A stretch of 64,000 bases of DNA from Natrinema sp. SYSU A 869. Its GTDB lineage: Archaea > Halobacteriota > Halobacteria > Halobacteriales > Natrialbaceae. The first letter of the stretch is position 1. Every line of letters starts with the position of its first letter. The notes below the pieces were generated by a model that was not told where the DNA came from, searched no databases, and saw only the letters and a program-made list of their open reading frames with translations. The position numbers and the translations under genes were made by a program. Of this stretch, positions 1 through 8,574 are shown in pieces. Location: assembly GCF_019879105.1 (NCBI RefSeq), contig NZ_CP082248.1:806001-870000 (forward strand), in the 5' to 3' direction.

Positions 1-336
1 GTTGGACAGTGGACGATTCTGATAGAGGAAGCGGTGTGGACGTTCAACGGGTTCGATTTTGGAGGTGAACGAACCACTCGAGAAGGCAGTACATGTGGGA
101 TCACGAGTGTCATAGAAAAGTTCCACACTCTCTGTAACTATCCGACAAACGGTAAGTACAGGTGTGCCACACATCATTCGATACAGAACATTCTGGTAGC
201 GGTATCGAAAACTGAATGATACTGCTAGTGTTTTCGTCGAATGAAACGTTCAACAGAAACCAAATACGGTTACGTCCTATCATATAGAGCTCCCTCGGGG
301 TGAATCCGTAACCAAAATTTGGCACCGAAGCGATAG

Positions 337-345
337 ATTTATACT
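337..345 (+). promoter_or_regulatory. TATA box of the tup operon
   Basis: ATTTATACT lies about 28 bases before the ATG at 371. That is the usual distance from a haloarchaeal TATA box to the start site of a leaderless or short-leader mRNA. No clear ribosome binding site precedes 371, which fits leaderless translation. Confidence 0.5.
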
Positions 346-370
346 ACCACTTTCCATCGTTGTTCTTTGT

Positions 371-1294
371 ATGGAATATCGACGTCGAGAGGTACTCGGA
401 GCGAGTGCGGCCGGGATCGCCGCAGCAGTCGCAGGGTGTCTTGGACAGGGTGGCGACGATAGCGGGGGGTCGATCGAGGGTGAAGAGCTCGCGCTCGCGA
501 CAACGACGAGCACGTACGATACGGGACTGCTCGACGAGATCAACGCAGCGTTCCAGGAGCGGTTCGGCACGCCCGTTGCGGCCAACGCCCAAGGGACGGG
601 CGCCGCGATCGAGTCCGCTCGCAACGGCAACGCAGACGTTATTCTGGTCCACGCGCGCTCGCTCGAGGACGAATTCATGCGAGAGGGACACGGGGTCAAC
701 CGGCGGAGCCTGATGTTCAACGACTTCGTGATCGTCGGGCCGAGCGACGACCCAGCGGGCGTCGGCGACACCGAGCAGGCGATTGCGGCCTTCGAGGCCA
801 TCGCGAGCGCGCAAGCGCAGTTTGTTTCGCGCGGCGACGACTCGGGCACGCACACGAAAGAGTTAGCTATCTGGGACGAATCGGGTGCCGAGCCCGGCGG
901 CGAGTGGTACCAGGAGCTCGGGAGCGGCATGGGAGAGACGCTGAACAACGCGAGCGAGTCGGGCTCGTACACGCTCGCCGATCGGGGGACGTTCCTCTCG
1001 ATGCAGGATAACGTCGATCTCGAGATCCTGCTGCAGGGGCCGATCGAGGGCGGACCGGAGCTGCTCGCGAACCCGTACGGAATCATGGCGGCCAATCCGG
1101 AAATCCACTCGAACGTGAACTACGACCTCGCGATGGCCTACATCGGCTTTTTCACGAGTCCGGAGGGGCAGGAACTCGTCGGGGACTACACGGCGAACGG
1201 CGAACAGCTGTTCTACCCCGAGGCCCTGTCGGAGGACCCAAACTTCCAACAGTACGTTCCGGAGGGATGGCAACCGGACTCGAGCGAGGAGTGA
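371..1294 (+). CDS. tupA: Tungstate ABC transporter, substrate-binding protein
   Basis: This 307-residue protein binds tungstate (or molybdate) outside the cell and hands it to the permease. The N-terminus has [12 protein letters not shown] followed by the lipobox AVAGC, so it is a Tat-exported lipoprotein. The motif [14 protein letters not shown] just after the linker is the signature of the TupA family and separates it from ModA and PstS. A second family block, [11 protein letters not shown], lies mid-protein. It is the first gene of an operon with the permease and ATPase (39 and 34 bases apart). Tungsten use fits the tungsten-dependent oxidoreductases known in archaea. Specificity for tungstate over molybdate is inferred from the family. 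Confidence 0.9.
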   Translation: MEYRRREVLGASAAGIAAAVAGCLGQGGDDSGGSIEGEELALATTTSTYDTGLLDEINAAFQERFGTPVAANAQGTGAAIESARNGNADVILVHARSLEDEFMREGHGVNRRSLMFNDFVIVGPSDDPAGVGDTEQAIAAFEAIASAQAQFVSRGDDSGTHTKELAIWDESGAEPGGEWYQELGSGMGETLNNASESGSYTLADRGTFLSMQDNVDLEILLQGPIEGGPELLANPYGIMAANPEIHSNVNYDLAMAYIGFFTSPEGQELVGDYTANGEQLFYPEALSEDPNFQQYVPEGWQPDSSEE

Positions 1295-1333
1295 TCGGCA
1301 GGTCCACTACTCAGACGAAACGACCCACTACTG

Positions 1334-2005
1334 ATGCCATTCGAGTCCCTCGCCGAACCGAACTATCTCCGGAGCATCATCCAGGTCTCGCTGACGGTCA
1401 GTCTGACCGCCATCCTGTTGAGTACCCTCCTCAGTCTGCCGATCGCCTTCATCGTCGGCTTCGCGGACTTCCGCGGGAAGCGGCTGATCACGGCCGTCAT
1501 CAACACGGGGATGGGCTTTCCGAGCGTCGTCGTCGGACTGCTCGTCCTGATGGCCCTCTCGAACAGCGCCCCGCTCGGCGCGCTCGAACTCGTTTACACG
1601 CCCGAAGCCATGATCATCTCCCAGTGTGTCCTCGCTGCTCCAGTGATCACCGGCGTCGCCCTGTCGGCCATCGAGAGCGTCGACAACTCCGTCCGGGACG
1701 CGGCTTACGGTGTCGGCGGGACTCGAGCCGACGTTGCGCTGATCACTCTCAAGGAGGCGCGCTACGGCGTCGTGACCGGAATTCTCGCCGGCTTCGGCCG
1801 CGCGATCAGCGAGGTCGGCTCGGTCCTGATCGTCGGCGGCAACATCGCCTACGCCGACGGGACGTCGAAAACGCGGACGATCACAACCGCGATCACGCTC
1901 GAGACGCGCCGCGGCGAGTTCGAGACGGCGCTGGTGCTCGGTGCCGTGTTGCTGGTGCTCGTCTTGCTCGTCAACGGAATCGTCCTGCGGCTCGGAGGTC
2001 GATAA
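1334..2005 (+). CDS. tupB: Tungstate ABC transporter, permease
   Basis: This 223-residue integral membrane protein has about five or six hydrophobic segments. It forms the membrane channel of the TupABC importer. The cytoplasmic loop containing [12 protein letters not shown] and the earlier [14 protein letters not shown] region matches the EAA-type loop that docks with the ATPase in BPD_transp_1 permeases. It lies between the binding protein and the ATPase genes, on the same strand and closely spaced. Length is normal for TupB. Confidence 0.88.
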   Translation: MPFESLAEPNYLRSIIQVSLTVSLTAILLSTLLSLPIAFIVGFADFRGKRLITAVINTGMGFPSVVVGLLVLMALSNSAPLGALELVYTPEAMIISQCVLAAPVITGVALSAIESVDNSVRDAAYGVGGTRADVALITLKEARYGVVTGILAGFGRAISEVGSVLIVGGNIAYADGTSKTRTITTAITLETRRGEFETALVLGAVLLVLVLLVNGIVLRLGGR

Positions 2006-2039
2006 TGACTCGAACGACTGCAATGAAGGCGGATCAGAG

Positions 2040-2843
2040 ATGAATCTCGAACTCGAGCACGCGTCCTACGGCGTCGACGAGACGGAGATCCTGACTGACG
2101 TCTCACTCGCGGTCGAGTCGGGCGAGATCGTGACGATCATCGGCCCCTCGGGGGCCGGCAAGACGACGCTGTTGCGGCTGGCCGCGCTGTTCGAGCGGCC
2201 GACCGACGGTGTCGTTCGCTCCGACGGAACGGATCCGTGGTCGCTGTCGCGGGACGATCGACTCGAGTTCCGTCGACGGATCGGCATGGTCTTTCAGCAA
2301 GCGAGCCTGTTCGAGACGTCGGTGGCGCGCAACGTCGATATCGGACAACGGGTTCGCCGGTCGTGGCCCCAGCGAGTGGGAGACTTCCTCGAGCGGCTCA
2401 CGGCCCGCTGGATTCGCGCCTCGCCGACGGTCGACGACCGAACGCTCGAGGCCCTCGAACTCGTCGGCCTTCGGGACGCGTGGGACCGCGACGCGGGGTC
2501 GCTGTCTGGCGGCGAGGCCCAGCGCGTTTCCTTCGCCCGCGCGCTCGCCGCCGAACCGGACCTGCTGGTGCTCGACGAGCCCACTTCGGACCTCGATCCG
2601 CGGAACACGGCCATCCTTGAGCGGGCAACCGAGCGCGCTCGTGAGCGCGATCACGGCGTGTTGCTCGCGACTCACGACATGCACCAGGCCGAGCGAATCT
2701 CCGACCGGGTGGCCTTCCTGCTCGAGGGCGAACTGGTCGAGGTCGGTCCGCCGGAACGGATCTTCGACGATCCTCGCGACGAGCGAACTGCACGGTTCGT
2801 CAACGGAGACCTGTTGTACGATGAAAACGAACTTCCCGCCTGA
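2040..2843 (+). CDS. tupC: Tungstate ABC transporter, ATP-binding protein
   Basis: This 267-residue ATPase powers tungstate import. It shows Walker A GPSGAGKTTL, the signature LSGGEAQR, Walker B LLVLDEPTSDLD and the switch histidine in LLATHD. The start at 2040 (MNLELEHASYG) is chosen because the reading frame upstream of it is overlapped by tupB and lacks family sequence. It follows tupB by 34 bases and is co-directional. An insertion between the Q-loop (MVFQQ) and the signature, about residues 100-140, makes it a little longer than the minimal ATPase. Confidence 0.9.
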   Translation: MNLELEHASYGVDETEILTDVSLAVESGEIVTIIGPSGAGKTTLLRLAALFERPTDGVVRSDGTDPWSLSRDDRLEFRRRIGMVFQQASLFETSVARNVDIGQRVRRSWPQRVGDFLERLTARWIRASPTVDDRTLEALELVGLRDAWDRDAGSLSGGEAQRVSFARALAAEPDLLVLDEPTSDLDPRNTAILERATERARERDHGVLLATHDMHQAERISDRVAFLLEGELVEVGPPERIFDDPRDERTARFVNGDLLYDENELPA

Positions 2844-2906
2844 ACGTGAATCAAGGCTCAAGCGTCCCCCGAACCCGTCCAGTCGGGACGACAATACGAA
2901 TTAACG

Positions 2907-3659
2907 ATGACCATGGAGAAAGAGTTCGATCCCTACCTGCGCATCGACGACGTCGCCGTCGATCGCAGCGACGTCGAGATGCTGTGCGCGATTGACGACT
3001 GTGGCTCGCTGTCCGGTGCAGCAGAGGCTCTCGAGCGGTCCTACCCCCGCCTCCAGCAGCGCGTGGTCGAACTCGAGGCGGCGATCGGCCCGCTGGTCGA
3101 GCGCACCCGCGGCGGAGCCGACGGCGGCGGTAGTTCACTGACGGAAGCGGCCAGAGACCTGCTGGTGCGGTTCGACCGGTTGGTCGCGGCCTACGAGGGC
3201 GTCGCCCGCGTCGACGAGACGGTGCTGTCGGGGCCGGTGGTCGACCGCGACGGCGAACTCGCAACCGTCGAGACGGCGGTAGGTGAGATGCTGGCAGTCG
3301 TTCCCGCAGACGTCGACACCGCTGCCGTGACGATCCGCTCCGACGCGGTCAGCGTCAACGTGCCCAGCGACACCCCGCCGGCCGAGGGGACTAGTGTCCG
3401 GAACCGCTTTCAAGGAATGGTCTCCTGGCTCGAGTCCGGAGACGCTGTTGCTCGCGTCGGAATCGAACTCGAGGCCGACTCGACAGTCGACGGTGACGAC
3501 TCCATCGAACTGATGGCGCTGGTCACACGACAGAGCGTCGATGCACTCGGTCTCGAGCCCGGCCGGGCGATCGTCGCGTCGGTGAAGGCGATGGCTGTGC
3601 ACGGTGTTTCGATGGATGATTATAACGGAGGATCGGCAACCTATTCATCATCTGGATAG
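2907..3659 (+). CDS. ModE-like transcription regulator with TOBE domain
   Basis: A 250-residue protein, probably the oxyanion-sensing regulator of the tup operon. Residues about 20-65 form a LysR/ModE-type winged helix (DVEMLCAIDDCGSLSGAAEAL then RLQQRVVELE), as in ModE. The C-terminal part has the TOBE pattern, ending VTRQSVDALGLEPGRAIVAS, which in ModE binds molybdate or tungstate. It follows tupC by 63 bases on the same strand and is likely co-transcribed. An alternative start is Met3 (2913). That it represses tup when tungstate is plentiful is inferred from ModE and not shown by the sequence. Confidence 0.8.
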   Translation: MTMEKEFDPYLRIDDVAVDRSDVEMLCAIDDCGSLSGAAEALERSYPRLQQRVVELEAAIGPLVERTRGGADGGGSSLTEAARDLLVRFDRLVAAYEGVARVDETVLSGPVVDRDGELATVETAVGEMLAVVPADVDTAAVTIRSDAVSVNVPSDTPPAEGTSVRNRFQGMVSWLESGDAVARVGIELEADSTVDGDDSIELMALVTRQSVDALGLEPGRAIVASVKAMAVHGVSMDDYNGGSATYSSSG

Positions 3660-3660
3660 T

Positions 3661-3700
3661 GACATCCTCGCCCGCCGTGAACGGCGGGATTTTCTCGCTG
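3661..3700 (+). terminator. Hairpin after the tup operon; terminator or IS200/IS605-type end remnant
   Basis: CCCGCCGT (3671-3678) pairs perfectly with ACGGCGGG (3681-3688), followed by ATTTTCTCGCT. It sits two bases after the stop codon of the regulator gene, so it could end the operon transcript. The context GACATCCTCGCCCGCC also resembles the hairpin at the right end of haloarchaeal IS1341/IS605-type elements. The two readings cannot be separated by eye. Confidence 0.45.
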
Positions 3701-4068
3701 CTCAAAGATAGAAACGCGTTTGCCGGTGGATCAACGATGCTACCGGAGCAGAGCGTTCTGCACGTGTACGTGTTGTTGAGCAGGGAGCTGTACCGAATAC
3801 GTTCCTGAATTTTGCGGTATACGACTCGGTTGACCTCTGTTGCTCAGTTCGCAAGTGTAGTGAACGGATAGTTCGCTCCAGATTCGGTGAAAAGAACGTC
3901 ATGCGGATCGTTCGATGATACCCTCAAACCGGCCTCTGCTTCAGTTTTCGCCATTTAATTGAGTGAAAAGATATCAAACAGAGAGCAATATTCTACTTTC
4001 ATAGCGCGAAAACATACAATTCTCTGTGAAAAAAAGTCAAATGCAGCATCGTTGAATACTCACGTGAG

Positions 4069-4344
4069 ATGGATGACCTCACCGGCTTCCAACGAGACCT
4101 CCTGTACGTGATCGCAGGTGCCGACCGTCCATCCGGCCAAGATGTCAAGGAGGAGATAGAGGAGTACTATGAGAGCGAAATCAATCACGGCCGGCTGTAC
4201 CCAAACCTCGACACGCTTGTCAACAAGGAGTTGGTCGAAAAGGGCGAACTCGATCGACGGACGAACTATTACGCGATCAGCGACGCAGGAGAGCAAGCGA
4301 TCCAGGATAGACGAGAGTGGGAAGATCAGTACGTCGAGTTGTAG
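4069..4344 (+). CDS. PadR-family transcription regulator
   Basis: A 91-residue single-domain winged-helix protein. TGFQRDLLYVIAG, then GRLYPNLDTLVNKELVEKG and RRTNYYAISDAGEQA match the PadR layout (helices, recognition helix with LYP, wing with YY.I). Haloarchaea have many such short PadR proteins. The target is unknown. The gene stands alone, with the next gene 93 bases downstream on the same strand. Confidence 0.8.
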   Translation: MDDLTGFQRDLLYVIAGADRPSGQDVKEEIEEYYESEINHGRLYPNLDTLVNKELVEKGELDRRTNYYAISDAGEQAIQDRREWEDQYVEL

Positions 4345-4437
4345 TGCATCCCATATTCATTTGTTCGATACCGTTGAAAATTCCGACCGTTTTGCCAACG
4401 AGAAGGCTTATACTGGCAAAGTTGAGTCTACCACTGT

Positions 4438-4743
4438 ATGCCAAGTGAGAGAACGATGACAAATATCGTTACAGTAATCGGTCGTGGAGTGCCATCCAAC
4501 TACGAAATTAGCGTCGATGGTGATATCGAACCAATTGAGGCTGACTCGCTTGAGAAACCCACAGTGGTCTCGGAACATGCTGTCGAGGGGACGATCGAAA
4601 CCGGAGTCCAGCGGTTCCGGTTTTCTGGAGAACTGGCGAACGTGCATGTTCTCGATTGGAACGGAACCGCTGCATCAGAATCACCGAGCACACCGGAAGT
4701 TCACATCGATTACGGCGTCCCCGGCCGGAAGAACAACAGCTAG
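4438..4743 (+). CDS. Conserved haloarchaeal hypothetical protein
   Basis: A 101-residue protein with no signal or membrane segment. It is rich in acidic residues and beta-strand-like patterns (TVIGRGVPSNYEISVDGDIE, then QRFRFSGELANVHVLDWNG). It resembles small haloarchaeal proteins of unknown function that read as a beta-sandwich, but I cannot name a family. Translation could also start at Met7 (4456). Function unknown. Confidence 0.65.
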   Translation: MPSERTMTNIVTVIGRGVPSNYEISVDGDIEPIEADSLEKPTVVSEHAVEGTIETGVQRFRFSGELANVHVLDWNGTAASESPSTPEVHIDYGVPGRKNNS

Positions 4744-4877
4744 ACTGGCAACGCGATCTCGCTTCACTAAATTTCTACAATCGCGGTCGTAGGTCAGCTG
4801 TTATCGTTGGTTTCGAGCTTGAGCTGGTCGTCTTCAGCGACAGCGTTGAGAACGAGACTCGTATTTGATTGGTTGAT

Positions 4878-5153
4878 GTCTGGACTGACGGATTGCCAGC
4901 CTACCGAGGCATGGAGCACGATCACCGGTACGTTGTCCACAACGAGGGATATGTCTCCGAAGACAGCGTCCATACGAACCAAGCGGGGTATCTCTGGTCG
5001 CTGCTCTAGCCGTGGTTAGCGAAGTTCCGTGGTCTCTCCAAGCAGGGCTTGGAGCAGGCCGCTCGCACCTACGGATTCCTCCGCTCACACACCCTTTCTG
5101 GGGAACCGATTCACGGACTCGTCGATTGCATCGCCGTCAATGTATTCCGCTAG
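4878..5153 (+). pseudogene. IS1595-family transposase, C-terminal remnant
   Basis: Reading from 4878 gives WTDGLPAYRGMEHDHRYVVH, then VHTNQAGYLWSLL, a TAG stop (about 5006-5008), then PWLAKFRGLSKQGLEQAART and an ending IHGLVDCIAVNVFR. This is the end of the DDE domain of IS1595-type (ISH4-like) transposases: the second D lies in TDG, and the third acidic position in the NQAEYLW motif is G here. The N-terminal two thirds are missing. It is therefore an inactive fragment. It matters because IS1595-type elements are known to carry passenger genes, as the cassettes here do. Confidence 0.75.
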
Positions 5154-5285
5154 ACTACCGAAGAGCGACTCTCGAAGACCATCTTAGAAGAACGCACACA
5201 TGAGGAGATAGTCCAGCACCTAATATCTCAGCACAAGGAAACTGACATTCAAACTATTTCATGACTTCCTCGGTCGGATGTCGGC

Positions 5286-5813
5286 TCAGCTTCCGTTCTC
5301 ATCTCCGTTTTCCATCGTATCCTCGATTATCGGCTCGAGATGCTCCTGAAACGCAAATGGGTCAGTAAGCCCAGCCTCGAGCGCGGCGAGACACATCTCA
5401 ACGGAATATATCCGATCACCATCTGAGCATGGAGCAACACAACGGAGTTCGTCATCCTCATATACAGCCAGACAGACGATCGGTACCTGAATCTCCACGG
5501 CTGGGTGAGAACTGATCAGGGACGTAGTTTCACGCTGTGTAAATGCTGGACGAAGCGTGTATCCCTCGCGATCAGCCCATGCCTGAAACGATTTGACTGT
5601 GAGTGAAACTGATGGCCCGGAATCGGTGAGTTCTTCGAGAGCAGGGTTTACAGTTGTCCAGCTTTTGATTTCCACGTTGGCAATCCTATCTGCCTCTAAC
5701 CGACGCACGCGAGTGACGGTCTTTCTGAGTTGCTGTATGATTTCCGAAGAAGTGCGTTGGCGAAGATACAGTTGAGCTCGTATTGTTTCAGCCTGTTCTG
5801 ATGATTTTGTCAT
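5286..5813 (-). CDS. HTH-domain protein, haloarchaeal type
   Basis: About 175 residues from the Met at 5813 (MTKSSEQAETIRAQLYLRQR); an upstream in-frame ATG at 5882 gives 198 residues. The pattern of an N-terminal 'elements of two-strand plus helix' region, then VSLTVKSFQAWADREGY and PIVCLAVYEDDELRCVAPCS, matches a family of haloarchaeal proteins annotated as HTH-domain regulators. No DNA target is evident. It stands alone between the IS1595 remnant and cassette 2. Confidence 0.55.
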   Translation of the reverse strand: MTKSSEQAETIRAQLYLRQRTSSEIIQQLRKTVTRVRRLEADRIANVEIKSWTTVNPALEELTDSGPSVSLTVKSFQAWADREGYTLRPAFTQRETTSLISSHPAVEIQVPIVCLAVYEDDELRCVAPCSDGDRIYSVEMCLAALEAGLTDPFAFQEHLEPIIEDTMENGDENGS

Positions 5814-5946
5814 TATTATGAAGAGGAGCCGGGTATTATCTTCCGTATTCCCCTCCCATTTCTGGCTCAATAAAGTAACCACAAGTTATAGATTTCTATA
5901 TCTAATAATCTTCATAATTTGAACCATGTTTTATCCGGTGTTGTGA

Positions 5947-6779
5947 GGGTGTCATAGAACTATTCACGAGGAATTGCTTTCACCCGACATGCAGTGAGCC
6001 GGCTGCTCCGTAGGTATGCGAAAGTTCCACTACTCACTCCGCCACATCTTCCAATTCGAACGAGCCGTGGTCAATCTCGCCCGCCCGCTCGTATCGGAGC
6101 ATTTGGACCCCCGTGCTCGACGTCTCGGCAGTTGTCAGTTCGAGGGCCGCAGGAATCGTCCCGTCGCCGAACAACCGCTTCCCGTCCCCCAGGATTAGGG
6201 GAAGGTCCAGAGCCAGAACTCGTCGACGAGGTCGTGTGCGAGCAGCGTTTGGATCAGGTCGCTGCTCCCCTGCATCACGATCACGTCCCCACCCTTTTGA
6301 GGTTCTCGACGGCCTCCACAACGTCGCCTGAGAGGAGTGTCGAGTTGTTCCACTCCACCGCGTCGAGGGTTCTGGAAGCGACGTACTTGGGCATGCTGTT
6401 CAGTTTCGTCGCCATGGGATCGTCTTCCTCGACGTTGGGCCAGTATGAAGCGAAGATCTCGTAGGTTTTTCGGCCGAGCAGCAGCGCGTCCGCCTCGGCG
6501 AACTGGCCGTCCATGACCTCGCTCATCTCCTCATCCCAGTAGTTCATCGACCACCCACCCTGATCGAAGCCACCGTCTCGGTCCTCGTCAGGTCCCCCCG
6601 GTGCTTGCATCACGCCATCGAGGCTGAGTTGTGTTCCAACGACGAGCGTTCCAGTCGTGTCGTCCGTATGATTATCGTTCATACATCTTGATTACGTGAA
6701 AGCAGACGATAACGCTATCTCTGTACTAAACGATCCAGTGGTAGCGCACCAAAGGTGTGCGAACTGTTCTATGACACCC
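5947..6779. mobile_element. Cargo cassette 2 with A/B ends (DHFR-like gene)
   Basis: The left end GGGTGTCATAGAACTATTC (5947) and the right end, reversed, GGGTGTCATAGAACAGTTC (6779) form inverted repeats of about 15 bases. The left end shares the spacing to TTTCACCC and AGTGA with the A end at 14628. The right end shares GTTNGCACAC and TAGTACAG with the B ends at 105 and 15620. The only gene inside is a DHFR-like reading frame, read from the B end toward the A end, as in the other cassettes. No transposase is present. Flanking 8-base sequences do not match, so no target duplication is proven. Confidence 0.55.
6034..6682 (-). pseudogene. Dihydrofolate reductase-like (RibD C-terminal domain) protein, frameshifted
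   Basis: The N-terminal frame (6682 down to 6281) reads TLVVGTQLSLDGVMQAPGGP and later LLLGRKTYEIFASYWPN, typical of YyaP/YqjY-type RibD_C proteins. The product then shifts frame at about 6285 into GDVIVMQGSSDLIQTLLAHD, and again at about 6200 into LILGDGKRLFGDGTIPAALE. All three pieces together give a normal-length (about 215 residue) protein. Two single-base shifts therefore break it, the second next to a CCCC run. It is either a recent pseudogene or a sequencing error. It is the cargo of cassette 2. Confidence 0.75.
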
Positions 6780-6854
6780 TCGTAGCACAATAATCGCTAT
6801 GCACGAGTCGCACTCGAGTGCATTGATGATCTCGAGCAGAAGCGGTCGATCACT

Positions 6855-7075
6855 CACCGTCTGTCTCCTTGCTGACGATGTCGATGGTCTCTTAGGCGGT
6901 CGAATTGATTCGTTCAAGCTGATCGAGAATCATCTCTGGTTCATCATCGTGCCACGGGGCAAGGTAGAACGCTGACCTACTGGTATCCAACTCGAAGTAC
7001 CGCTCAACGATGTAGCCGACCGCTTCGGCCTCGAGCTCACGCTTCGATCGCTCAGCCTTGTCATCGGCACCACTG
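6855..7075 (-). pseudogene. ArdC-like / IrrE-type protein, C-terminal remnant
   Basis: The reversed sequence reads KRELEAEAVGYIVERYF, then SAFYLAPWHDDEPEMILDQL, then ERINSTA, a TAA stop, and ETIDIVSKETDGE. This matches the metallopeptidase-like C-terminal part of ArdC-type anti-restriction proteins carried by haloarchaeal plasmids (EAEAVxYVV helix and FYLA.W block). The upstream part is lost or degenerate. It is evidence that plasmid-type DNA was once inserted here. Confidence 0.55.
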
Positions 7076-7159
7076 TGTACTCTTCGATCCGTTTTCCCAC
7101 TCTCGATCTGGTGATCTCAGATTCCCAACACGGGTGGCTGCAAGACGATGACAGCGCTG

Positions 7160-7190
7160 TCTCTCCGCCCTCACGGACGGGGCTTTAGCG
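7160..7190. repeat. GC hairpin resembling an IS200/IS605-type end
   Basis: GCCCTCACGGACGGGGC within TCTCTCCGCCCTCACGGACG and GGGCTTTAGCGC forms a short stem (GCCC/GGGC) with a layout like that at 3661-3700. It may be the remains of an IS1341-type right end. No TnpB gene is next to it. Confidence 0.25.
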
Positions 7191-7247
7191 CCTCCAATTC
7201 AGATAAAGGAACCGTGCTACCATCGACTGTTCAGGCGCGAGAGGGTG

Positions 7248-8574
7248 TCAAGCGCAAAGCGCTTGCTGCTTAAGCGGTGGGCCCATTTGAACAGCGCGGC
7301 AGTTCCCGGGAGTTTCTGCTACTGTGAGCGCAGCTGCTATTTGCAGCCACAGACCAATCGTCGAATGCTCGAGTAGGCGTAGCGGATCCGGCGGCCAAAA
7401 GAGAACACTCCCCAGTGGATCGTTTGGGTCGCCGTACCGATCTGGTTGGCAAGATCGTCTCGAGAAACGCATCAGCAGCGTCGAGGAGCGTCTGGTTCTC
7501 CTCGAGGACAGTTGGAACAACCGAATCGCGGCGTTCGGAAGTAGTCTGGAACGATAGTGCTAGGCGGTATCCGTTCTCGTCAACCCGGATGAGATCGAAC
7601 GCCTCGAACCGGTTGCGATAGTTCCGGATGCTCCGTGCTGAGACGCCCGCTCGGTCAGCGAGGTCACGCTGCGACAGGCGGTTTTCGGCTGTGAGAAGCA
7701 CCTGAACGATTCGGCCAACTGTCGGTGGAAGATCGGAGAGCAACTGGTCGGCTTGAGCGTTCCCAACACATAGCGGAGTTCGTCCGGCCGGAGCTCGCGA
7801 CACTCCTCTTCATCGGCGAGTTGGTACAGTGCTTGGGCAGTGGCGTGTGGTGAGCCAGTCAGTGCGTGGAGCAGTGAGACAGCGTCTCGAGTCAGTCGCA
7901 GGTTTTTCTGCCCTGTTGAATAGCTTTTCTGAATCCCGAGAGGGAGAGAAACTACAGCAGAGACGGTTCGTTTAGTGGTCATCGGTAGCGTACTTTTCTG
8001 ACCTGGTAGCAAGAATGAAGATTGGTTTCTGAGATTTTACTCTTCAACCGCTGATTCGTAACCATAACACACCCACCCCGACGCCGTACCCCTATTCAAC
8101 AGAGCAGGTTTTTCGACTGCAGGATCCGCGTCGCAGTTGCTGCATAGGACGTCCGATCGACCGTCGAGAGGGAGACATGGACAGCGAATTCGGGAGCATC
8201 ATCAGCGACCGCTGCTGGCGTCTCGAGCGATTGCTCAAGCTGGGGGCGGAGTCGGTGGATATCCTCTCCGCGAACGACCAAAGAGCCAATGAGTGTCCCC
8301 AGCGGATCGTCGGCATCGACGGTCGGTGAGAGTGCACTCTGACGCTTCTCCTCCCGAGACTCGAAGAGCTGGCGATAGCAGGCGAACGCACCGTATTTCT
8401 ACTGGAATGCTGTTAAGATATTGACCGACGTCGCGAGCTCGTTCAGCGCGCTGTATCAAGTCCGGTCGGTACTCGGAGTTCGCGAGTGGTATCTACCTCG
8501 AGAGCGTCAAACAGATGAATGTGCGACCCTGCAAGGTCGTGAGTCGACCGCATAATCGAGCCACAGAAGCGGTC
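7248..8574 (-). pseudogene. Decayed second copy of the large plasmid-type protein of 15791-18327
   Basis: Blocks of reversed sequence match the protein at 15791-17158 almost word for word: LLTAENRLSQRDLADRAGVS (intact copy RELADQADVS), SFQTTSERRDSVVPTVLEEN, and ELRPDELRYVLGTLKP. The copy has several frameshifts (near 7300, 7450 and 7750), a MITE-like insert at 7909-8103, and a degraded 8400-8574 part that runs into the end of the Bax1 gene. The family is unknown. The central helix-turn-helix-like stretch, LSQRELADQADVSARTIRKY, suggests DNA binding. Confidence 0.8.
7909..8103. mobile_element. MITE-like insertion, 195 bp
   Basis: The ends CCCTGTTGAATAG (7911-7923) and CTATTCAACAG (8092-8102) are inverted repeats. 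The insert is flanked by an exact 11-base direct repeat GCAGGTTTTTC (7898-7908 and 8104-8114). The uninterrupted copy of the host sequence exists at about 16449, where GCAGGTTTTTC occurs once. The insert has no reading frame of note. It is a clean non-autonomous insertion; the parent IS is not in the window. Confidence 0.85.

Larger units (their letters stand above)
105..3923. mobile_element. Cargo cassette 1 with A/B ends (tungstate transporter operon)
   Basis: The left boundary (B end, from 105) reads GAGTGTCATAGAAAAGTTCC and continues through a block (about 144-160) that closely matches the reverse complement of 15554-15580. The right boundary (A end, about 3841-3923, reversed) matches 14628-14710 over about 80 bases. 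The same two ends bound the element at 14628-15620. The cassette contains tupABC and the ModE/TOBE gene and no transposase. The cargo is read from the B end toward the A end. No matching target duplication was found (flanks GGGATCAC and TCAAACCG). That the whole unit moves together is inference. Confidence 0.6.

Noticed and set aside
280-2894. Long reverse-strand frames opposite tupA, tupB and tupC
   Set aside because: They are shadows of high-GC coding sequence; they are rich in Ser, Arg and Pro, match no family, and the forward genes explain the DNA fully.
3702-3902. Reverse-strand 66-residue frame (MTFFSPNLERTIRSLHLRTE)
   Set aside because: The same start recurs in the A end at 14660 with an early stop. 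It is a chance frame inside the conserved cassette end, not a gene.
5939-6787. Target-site duplication around cassette 2
   Set aside because: The 8 bases on each side (TGTTGTGA and TCGTAGCA) do not match, nor do shorter pairs, so no duplication is claimed.
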